Assembly (NCBI GenBank): GCA_900317585.1
Contig: ONHG01000024.1
Location: forward strand, 1-38,030
Direction of reading: 5' to 3'
Length of the DNA stretch: 38,030 nucleotides
Origin: an uncultured Lachnospiraceae bacterium
GTDB lineage: Bacteria > Bacillota > Clostridia > Lachnospirales > Lachnospiraceae
This document shows, piece after piece, positions 32,069 to 38,030 of this stretch; position 1 is the first letter of the stretch; every line of letters starts with the position of its first letter. The translations under genes and the position numbers were made by a program. The notes under the pieces were generated by a model. That model did no database searches. It was not told the origin of the DNA and was given only the letters and a program-made list of their open reading frames with translations.

Positions 32069-35000
32069 TGAAAATGGATAATTTTGGATGGTCAATAGCT
32101 TTAGTTCCGGGAACACCTCTTATTATAGGAGATACGCCGGATGCTCATATACAGCTGCAGGGGGCTTATGGAAGGGCAGCAAGAATAGCATTGCAGATCG
32201 ATAAAAGCATGATGTATTCGATACTATCAAAGTATGGTGGTGATTACGATACATGTGTTAATGATAAAATAATACAGAAATCCGCTAAGATAAATAATCA
32301 TGACTTTATATCGATAGGTGATTTTATGGCATATTACAATAGAGGAAAGATTTATTTTGATTATGGAGTTATCAAAACTAATGGTGTAGATGTCAGACCG
32401 GAAAGTATGAGTATACAGACAACATACCCTGTTTTTATTCGTAATACCAGGATACAGGTGAAAATGGATGAGACTCCGATAGATATACTTGAACCCGGAA
32501 CTGTACCTAAAAAGCCAGAATTAAATCTGATTACAACATTGTTTCCACCAGTATTTATGATGGCAATGATGATGTTGCTTAAAGGTACAATGAGCGGATC
32601 AAGTAGTTCATTTATGATGTTTAGTGTATGTTCAATGGGAGTGGGTGTACTTACATCAATATTTGGTATTGTAAACAGAGAAAAGCAGTATAAGAAGACT
32701 TGTATTGAACGACAAGATACTTATAAATTATATATCGAAAAGAAACGTAAAGAAATTGAGAATATTCGAAGAGAGGAGCTGGATTGCCTAAATGATCAGT
32801 ATTACAGTACAGTACAGGATATAAGTCATATAGAAAATTTTGATACAACTTTGTTTGACCGTATTCCAACAGATCATGATTTTCTGGAAGTGTACTTAGG
32901 ACGTGGAAATGTAGAGTCATTACGTCAGATTAATTATAAGAAACAGGAGAAGCTGGAGGTTGGAGATGAATTAAGTTGTATTCCAAATCATGTTGCCGAT
33001 GAATACAGAGATATAGAAAAAGCCCCTCTTACATTGAGTCTCAGGGATGCTAATGCTGTTGGAATAGTGGGTAATGAAGAATCACTTTATTGCATGATGA
33101 AAAATATAATAGTGGATATAATAAGTAGGCAATATTATGGAGATATTAATCTTTATGCATTGATAGATAAGGATGAAAAAAAATACAAATGGTTAAAAAA
33201 CCTAAAATCAATACAGGGAACCGGAGGATGTCGAAATATAGTTTGTGATCAGGAAAGCAGAAACAGGGTGTTCGATAATCTCTATAAAGAGCTGACATTG
33301 AGACAGGATGAAAATACAAGTGGAAGATTTAATATTGTCGTTGTTATGGAAGACTATGGAATAAAAAGTCATCCAATTTCTAAGTTTATAGAGCATGCTT
33401 CAGAACTTGATACAGTATTTTTGTTTTTTGAGTCAAAGCTTTCACTGTTGCCACTTTACTGTAGTCATATCATAGATATATTTGATTATGAGAGTGCCAT
33501 GGTATATGATTCGCAGAATAAGATGCATAAGAAATACTTTGAGTATGAGAGTATAGATGATGAAAGTATGGAAAATATAGTCCGCATTCTGGCACCGGTA
33601 GAGTGTGAAGAAATCAGTCTTGCAGGAGCATTGAGAAAAAATATTTCATTGTTTGAACTTCTTGGAGTTAATTCAGTGGAAGGATTGAATCTTGATAGCA
33701 GATGGGAAAATTCAAAGATATATGAGACGATGGCTGTGCCACTTGGTGTAAATGTTAAGGATGAAATAGTGTATCTGAATCTTCATGAAAAATTTCATGG
33801 ACCGCACGGACTTGTGGCAGGAACAACGGGTTCTGGAAAAAGCGAGATTTTGCAGACATTTATACTTGGAGCAGCTACATTGTTTCATCCATATGAGATT
33901 GGATTTTTGATAATTGATTTCAAAGGAGGAGGAATGGTAAATCAGTTCAAGGATTTACCACATCTGATTGGAGCTATAACTAATATAGATGGAAATGAAG
34001 TACAGAGATCGTTAAAATCTATCAAAGCAGAGCTTATGAAGCGGCAAAATTATTTTGCGGAGGCCGGTGTAAATCACATAGATAAATATATTCAGTTATA
34101 TAAAGAGCATAAGGTATCTGAGCCATTGCCACATCTTGTGATAATAGTTGATGAATTTGCAGAACTTAAAGCAGAACAGCCTGAATTTATGAAGGAGCTT
34201 ATCAGTACAGCACGAATAGGTCGAAGTCTTGGGGTTCATCTTATACTGGCCACTCAAAAACCAAGTGGAGTTGTAGATGGACAAATATGGTCAAATTCAA
34301 AGTTTAAGCTGTGTTTGAAGGTGCAATCAAAAGAGGATAGTAATGAAGTATTAAAAACACCATTGGCGGCTGAAATAAAGGAACCAGGACGTGCTTATCT
34401 CCAAGTTGGAAATAATGAAATATTCGAGTTACTACAGTCAGCATACAGTGGGGCAGCGGCTGTATCAGAAGGGGAAGAAGATAAGGAATTTTCAATTTAT
34501 GAGTTGGATTTTTCTGGCAAAAGAAGTCTTGTTTATCAGAATAAGAAGAAAAAACAGAAAAGCAAAACACAGTTGGAAGCAGTTGTGGATTATATAAAAG
34601 ATTTTTGTGAGCAGACAGGTATAGAGAGGCTGCCAAGTATATGTATGCCACCGCTTCCGGAAACAATTGCTTATGAACAGTCAGAGAAAAAGTCAGGAAG
34701 TGAAATATGGGTAAACATAGGTATAGTTGATGAACCGGAGCGTCAGCTTCAGGAAAAACTGGAATTAAATCTTTCAACGCAGAATTATATGATTATAGGT
34801 TCAGCACAGAGTGGAAAGACTAATCTGTTACAGACAATCATAAGAGGAGTAGCTGAAAATTATACTCCTCAGGAGGTTAATTTATATATCATAGATTTTG
34901 GTTCCATGATATTGAGAAACTATGCAAATTTAAATCATTGTGGAGGAGTGGTATGTTCTGATGATGATGAAAAGCTGAAGAATCTGTTTAAATTATTGAA

Positions 35001-36252
35001 TAAAGAGATTAATTTAAGAAAGGAAAAACTTGCAGAGATAGGTGTAAGCTCATTTTTGGCATATAAGGAAGCCGGAAAAACAGACCTTCCACAGATAATT
35101 GTCCTGATAGATAATATGACAGCTTTAAAGGAGATGTATTTACAGGATATAGATTATTTATTGCCTTTATTCAGGGATGGAATTGCTGTTGGAATGACAT
35201 TTGTAGTAGCTAATTTACAGACATCCGGAATTGGACAGAGGTATCTAAGCAATTTTGAAGGAAGAATAACATTGTTTTGTAATGACTCTTCAGAATACAG
35301 TATGATGTTAAACGGAGTACGTTTGTCTATTCCTAATACACCGGGACGATGCATGGTGCAGTTGGATAAAGAAGTATTGGAGGCACAATTGTTTATATCA
35401 TTTGAGGGAGAAAAAGAATATGAACGTGTACAGAAGATAAAGAGTTTTGTCGATGAGCAAAACGATAAATATATAAATCAAAAAGCAAAAGTTATTCCAG
35501 AAATTCCAAAAGAACTGACATTGACATATATTCAGTCACAATTTACGGAAAGCATAAGTGATGACAAAGTGATAATAGGTCTGGATTATACAAATATATT
35601 ACCGGTGGCAGTTGAATTAAAGAGCGGAGATGTGCTCTCCCTGACAGGAAAGAATCAGACAGACAGGGAGACTTTTGCAAAATATTTCATGGATACAATT
35701 GTTCAAAAGGCATCCGGCAATACGGAGCTGTATGTATTGGATGATGCGACAAAGAAAATGGGAGAATGTGAATTTAATCCTAACACCGCAATGTATCTGA
35801 CCTCATATCATGATGTACCACCTATGATTGAGGAAATAAATCAGAGAATTGAGCAACGATATGAGATGTATTCGGCAGGAATGTTTGACGAGTTAGAGAT
35901 GGAACCATGGATTATTCTTGTGATAGATAGTGCAGATATCATGTTGAATATGAGTGGAGATAATAAAATAATGAAATATATGAAGGACTGGCTCGGTAAA
36001 TATAAGAACATGAAAATATTCGTATTTATGCCAGATATAGAAAATAATTCTATCAGCTTTAATTCTCCTGAGATGCTTAAGATAGTGAAAGATAACAGGC
36101 ATTACATGGTATTTGATGATGTATGTAATATTAAGATATGTGACATCTCAGTTAGTGCAAGTAAAAAATATTCAAAACCTATAGAGACAGGGGATGCTTA
36201 TTATATAAAGGACAATGAATTGGTAAAGATTAAAGTTGTCAGACAATCATGA
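32068..36252 (+). CDS. essC: EssC/YukB-type FtsK/SpoIIIE ATPase of type VII secretion
   Basis: A 1394-residue membrane ATPase that drives substrate export. Seen: N-terminal FHA-like region (about 1-120), two membrane segments (about 153-173 and 181-202), a linker domain, then three FtsK-type ATPase domains. D1 has Walker A GTTGSGKS (585-592) and Walker B HLVIIVDEFAEL. D2 has GSAQSGKT (911-918) and IIVLIDNMTAL. D3 is degenerate: its P-loop position reads LTGKNQTD near 1192 and lacks GK[ST], while WIILVIDSAD remains. This is the standard EssC layout. AGGAG is 3 bases from ATG 32068 and 9 from the in-frame ATG at 32074, which is probably the true start. The gene is AT richer than the genes before 31800. 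Confidence 0.95.
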   Translation: MKMDNFGWSIALVPGTPLIIGDTPDAHIQLQGAYGRAARIALQIDKSMMYSILSKYGGDYDTCVNDKIIQKSAKINNHDFISIGDFMAYYNRGKIYFDYGVIKTNGVDVRPESMSIQTTYPVFIRNTRIQVKMDETPIDILEPGTVPKKPELNLITTLFPPVFMMAMMMLLKGTMSGSSSSFMMFSVCSMGVGVLTSIFGIVNREKQYKKTCIERQDTYKLYIEKKRKEIENIRREELDCLNDQYYSTVQDISHIENFDTTLFDRIPTDHDFLEVYLGRGNVESLRQINYKKQEKLEVGDELSCIPNHVADEYRDIEKAPLTLSLRDANAVGIVGNEESLYCMMKNIIVDIISRQYYGDINLYALIDKDEKKYKWLKNLKSIQGTGGCRNIVCDQESRNRVFDNLYKELTLRQDENTSGRFNIVVVMEDYGIKSHPISKFIEHASELDTVFLFFESKLSLLPLYCSHIIDIFDYESAMVYDSQNKMHKKYFEYESIDDESMENIVRILAPVECEEISLAGALRKNISLFELLGVNSVEGLNLDSRWENSKIYETMAVPLGVNVKDEIVYLNLHEKFHGPHGLVAGTTGSGKSEILQTFILGAATLFHPYEIGFLIIDFKGGGMVNQFKDLPHLIGAITNIDGNEVQRSLKSIKAELMKRQNYFAEAGVNHIDKYIQLYKEHKVSEPLPHLVIIVDEFAELKAEQPEFMKELISTARIGRSLGVHLILATQKPSGVVDGQIWSNSKFKLCLKVQSKEDSNEVLKTPLAAEIKEPGRAYLQVGNNEIFELLQSAYSGAAAVSEGEEDKEFSIYELDFSGKRSLVYQNKKKKQKSKTQLEAVVDYIKDFCEQTGIERLPSICMPPLPETIAYEQSEKKSGSEIWVNIGIVDEPERQLQEKLELNLSTQNYMIIGSAQSGKTNLLQTIIRGVAENYTPQEVNLYIIDFGSMILRNYANLNHCGGVVCSDDDEKLKNLFKLLNKEINLRKEKLAEIGVSSFLAYKEAGKTDLPQIIVLIDNMTALKEMYLQDIDYLLPLFRDGIAVGMTFVVANLQTSGIGQRYLSNFEGRITLFCNDSSEYSMMLNGVRLSIPNTPGRCMVQLDKEVLEAQLFISFEGEKEYERVQKIKSFVDEQNDKYINQKAKVIPEIPKELTLTYIQSQFTESISDDKVIIGLDYTNILPVAVELKSGDVLSLTGKNQTDRETFAKYFMDTIVQKASGNTELYVLDDATKKMGECEFNPNTAMYLTSYHDVPPMIEEINQRIEQRYEMYSAGMFDELEMEPWIILVIDSADIMLNMSGDNKIMKYMKDWLGKYKNMKIFVFMPDIENNSISFNSPEMLKIVKDNRHYMVFDDVCNIKICDISVSASKKYSKPIETGDAYYIKDNELVKIKVVRQS

Positions 36253-36306
36253 TGGAATACTGCTTAGCAGTTTTACCATAAATAAATTTAAAGGAGGCCA
36301 ATGAAA

Positions 36307-36600
36307 ATGGCAATTAACAAAGTCGATTATGACGTATTAACAACAGGAGTATCAGTATACTCAAATCAGGCGGGAGCAATTGATGATGTCATCAAAACCC
36401 TCGTAAATATGAATGGACAGTTACAGGATGGATGGACAAACCAGACAGCCGATGCATTCATCGAGAGATTCGAAAGTGAATACAAGCCTGCCCTTTATAA
36501 GGTAGAAGAAGCTGTACAGAGTATTTCTGATTTCATCAACAGCTACATGCAGAACAGACAGGACGATGATGCAAGAGGAGCCGCAGCAGTAAGAGGCTAA
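36307..36600 (+). CDS. WXG100 family type VII secretion protein (EsxA-like)
   Basis: A small secreted helical-hairpin protein of 97 residues, the hallmark substrate and activator of EssC. Seen: helix 1 (VDYDVLTTGVSVYSNQAGAID), a turn with DGWTNQTADAF where W-x-G is changed to W-T-N, and helix 2 with SEYKPALYKVEEAVQSISDFI, then a polar tail. AGGAGG (36292-36297) is 9 bases from ATG 36307 and only 3 from an upstream ATG at 36301, so 36307 is preferred. The strong ribosome site, preferred codons and a following stable hairpin suggest higher expression than its neighbours. Only one WXG100 gene is visible, so a homodimer is likely. Confidence 0.92.
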   Translation: MAINKVDYDVLTTGVSVYSNQAGAIDDVIKTLVNMNGQLQDGWTNQTADAFIERFESEYKPALYKVEEAVQSISDFINSYMQNRQDDDARGAAAVRG

Positions 36601-36613
36601 TCAGAGTCATTTT

Positions 36614-36651
36614 TTGAAGGTAAATGCGGCATTTGCCGCATTTACCTTCAA
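36614..36651 (+). promoter_or_regulatory. Stable hairpin after the WXG100 gene
   Basis: A perfect 17-bp stem (36614-36630 with 36635-36651) with loop ATTT starts 14 bases after the stop and is followed by AATATCC, not a T run. It probably protects the 3' end of an abundant WXG100 message or gives partial termination, as proposed for the hairpin after malE. Confidence 0.7.
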
Positions 36652-36689
36652 TATCCTATATGAGAATGAATGATAAGGAGAATAATGCA

Positions 36690-37892
36690 ATGGTACGAGA
36701 CTTTTCAGGCGAGGCAAAACAGGAACTCCTGCAATATGTGGATAGTATAATATCAAAACAAAGATGGGAAGAAATAGCAAATACAATAGTATTTTATAAT
36801 GTCAGTATTCCCGTTATAGTTAGCCGATTGGGAATTAAGGAATGTATAGATAGTGTTGGAAATTATTATAGTAATTTGATCAATAAAAACAAGGCAACAA
36901 AACGGCAGATAGAAGAAATATTTGCAAATGTACAAAGCGTAGACACAAAATATATGGGAAAACTCTCACAGTATATAAATACAGGAAACCTGTGGGTTAA
37001 ATATATAGATGATCTTTCGGGGTTAATTGATCCGAATGGCGGAAATCTTGATATTAAAAAATATAAAGCAATTTTGGATGCGGATAAAGAGAAATTGAAT
37101 GCAGCAAATATGAGTGTGGTTAAAACACTTGTAAGTGATGGAAAAGTGGATGAAGCAACTGATTATGTGGATGTAGTTGATAATCTTGATTTGACATATG
37201 ATGAATTTATGGCGTTAAGCGATGAGGAGAAGATGGCATATTTAAGTGGAACTTCTAATTGGCTGACTACATTATATCCTAATGTTGAAATGGAAGAGGG
37301 AATATATGAGATAACGGTACCGCTCGGTGTGGATATGTCTGCTACTTATAATGTAACGGTATCGGGCTCAGTAGAGACTGATAGCAGTGAAACTATAAAT
37401 GTAACGATTGATCAGCAGCAGATAGTGCTTGCTAATGCACAGAAATTTGAGATTGAAAATTTATCAGCGGAAATGAATAGTGATGGAGTAAGTTTTTCAA
37501 ATGAATGGGATAATAAAAAGATAAAAGCAGGTATTGAAAAAGATGGAAAAATATTTTTAAATTCCGTAATAAAAAATGGAAAATCTGAAATGAAATATGG
37601 AGGTTCGTTAGATGTATCTTCAATATCAATACAATGCGAAGTTACAACACAATTAGAACAAAATTTAGCAGTAACTTCAAGTGTCAAACTTGAAAAATCA
37701 AATAATGTGGATATGAAAAATTGGAGTGCAGTGAGAGTAGAAGAGGAAAAAGAAAATTTAGATCAAGTATATTGGGAAATGGATCCATTATATAGAGACT
37801 CAAGTATGAGAAAAGCAGAAATATTTATGGCAGATGGAGTTTCTTTGACTCAGATACTAGAAACTTTAATGCGGTTGGCACAGTATATTTAA
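36690..37892 (+). CDS. Unrecognised protein downstream of WXG100, candidate type VII substrate
   Basis: A 400-residue protein that I do not recognise. The N-terminal half (to about residue 180) is helical and begins DFSGEAKQELLQYVDSIIS, containing VIVSRLGIKECIDSVGNYYSNLI. The second half is beta rich with many Val/Ser/Asn, for example ATYNVTVSGSVETDSSETIN. No signal peptide is seen, as expected for a type VII substrate, and there is no LXG motif I can identify. Its start is ATG 36690, 9 bases after AAGGAG; earlier in-frame ATGs lie in the hairpin. The gene is very AT rich, unlike the metabolic genes of the window, suggesting a variable cargo region. A structural role is also possible. Confidence 0.6.
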   Translation: MVRDFSGEAKQELLQYVDSIISKQRWEEIANTIVFYNVSIPVIVSRLGIKECIDSVGNYYSNLINKNKATKRQIEEIFANVQSVDTKYMGKLSQYINTGNLWVKYIDDLSGLIDPNGGNLDIKKYKAILDADKEKLNAANMSVVKTLVSDGKVDEATDYVDVVDNLDLTYDEFMALSDEEKMAYLSGTSNWLTTLYPNVEMEEGIYEITVPLGVDMSATYNVTVSGSVETDSSETINVTIDQQQIVLANAQKFEIENLSAEMNSDGVSFSNEWDNKKIKAGIEKDGKIFLNSVIKNGKSEMKYGGSLDVSSISIQCEVTTQLEQNLAVTSSVKLEKSNNVDMKNWSAVRVEEEKENLDQVYWEMDPLYRDSSMRKAEIFMADGVSLTQILETLMRLAQYI

Positions 37893-37916
37893 TGAGAATG
37901 AAGGGAGTAAATTATA

Positions 37917-38030
37917 GTGAAAAAATATGTCAGCACAATTATTTTTATATCTATTATAGTAATATCAGTATTAATGGGAGTTAGACAGTATAAAAATGAT
38001 GAGAGCTTAAAATCTAAAGAAAATGAACCT
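37917..38030 (+). CDS. Start of an exported or membrane protein (cut by window end)
   Basis: A GTG start 9 bases after AAGGGAG opens a frame of 38 codons that runs off the window. The product begins MKKYVSTIIFISIIVISVLM, a signal peptide or membrane anchor, followed by a charged stretch (RQYKNDESLKSKEN). It lies 24 bases after the previous stop in the same direction. It could be a small lipid-free exported partner or immunity-type membrane protein; nothing more can be said. Confidence 0.6.
   Translation, partial: MKKYVSTIIFISIIVISVLMGVRQYKNDESLKSKENEP

Noticed and set aside
36624-36689. Earlier ATG starts for the protein after WXG100
   Set aside because: They lie within or just after the hairpin and lack a ribosome site, while ATG 36690 has AAGGAG at a good distance.

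Overview
The window looks like chromosomal DNA from a gut Lachnospiraceae bacterium (Firmicutes). The starch-use cluster (sugar-binding lipoprotein, two permeases, surface GH13 lipoprotein) has the order I associate with Agathobacter rectalis (Eubacterium rectale). Veg, SipL, a DUF4317 protein and moderately low GC fit the same group. This assignment rests on gene content and recall; no database was searched. There are no rRNA or tRNA genes, no CRISPR array and no transposase.

Layout. (1) Positions 105-7425: maltodextrin and starch metabolism. A GH77 4-alpha-glucanotransferase is followed by a solute-binding lipoprotein, MalF- and MalG-type permeases and a cell-surface GH13 lipoprotein. A GNRA-capped hairpin lies between the binding protein and malF, and a small foldback repeat (element A) precedes the amylase. 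(2) 7514-15076: housekeeping genes: PlsC acyltransferase (minus strand), a PrcB-like lipoprotein, Veg, the spore-envelope protein SipL, a secreted coiled-coil NlpC/P60 hydrolase, then yqeY, a membrane-anchored SurA_N-like protein and SEC-C-map as an operon. A 265-bp foldback element (C) lies upstream of yqeY. (3) 15196-17309: a second copy of the foldback family (element B), then a minus-strand unit brnT-brnA-DUF4317. (4) 17430-21536: a TetM/EF-G-like GTPase fused to a YacP/Rae1-type NYN nuclease, then a PLP aminotransferase. (5) 21738-38030: one long co-directional cluster with overlapping or nearly abutting genes that encodes a divergent type VII secretion system.

The type VII cluster encodes, in order: a 1727-residue Ig-repeat protein with one C-terminal membrane anchor; a ParA/MinD-like ATPase fused to an FHA domain; a PP2C phosphatase; a transmembrane Ser/Thr kinase with an unfamiliar external domain; a small membrane protein; a DUF6382-like/FHA protein; a YukD/EsaB ubiquitin-like protein; an EssC/FtsK-type ATPase; a WXG100 protein; an unrecognised 400-residue protein (possible substrate); and the start of another exported or membrane protein. 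Recognisable EsaA, EssA and EssB are absent. Kinase, phosphatase and two FHA readers sit together with repeated [E/G]T[T/I]VL sequences in three of the proteins, which suggests secretion gated by threonine phosphorylation. This is the most interesting system in the window.

Other notable points are the GTPase-nuclease fusion, two copies of a foldback element whose terminal stem shows compensatory changes, the large foldback element upstream of yqeY, and a brnT transcript predicted to be leaderless.
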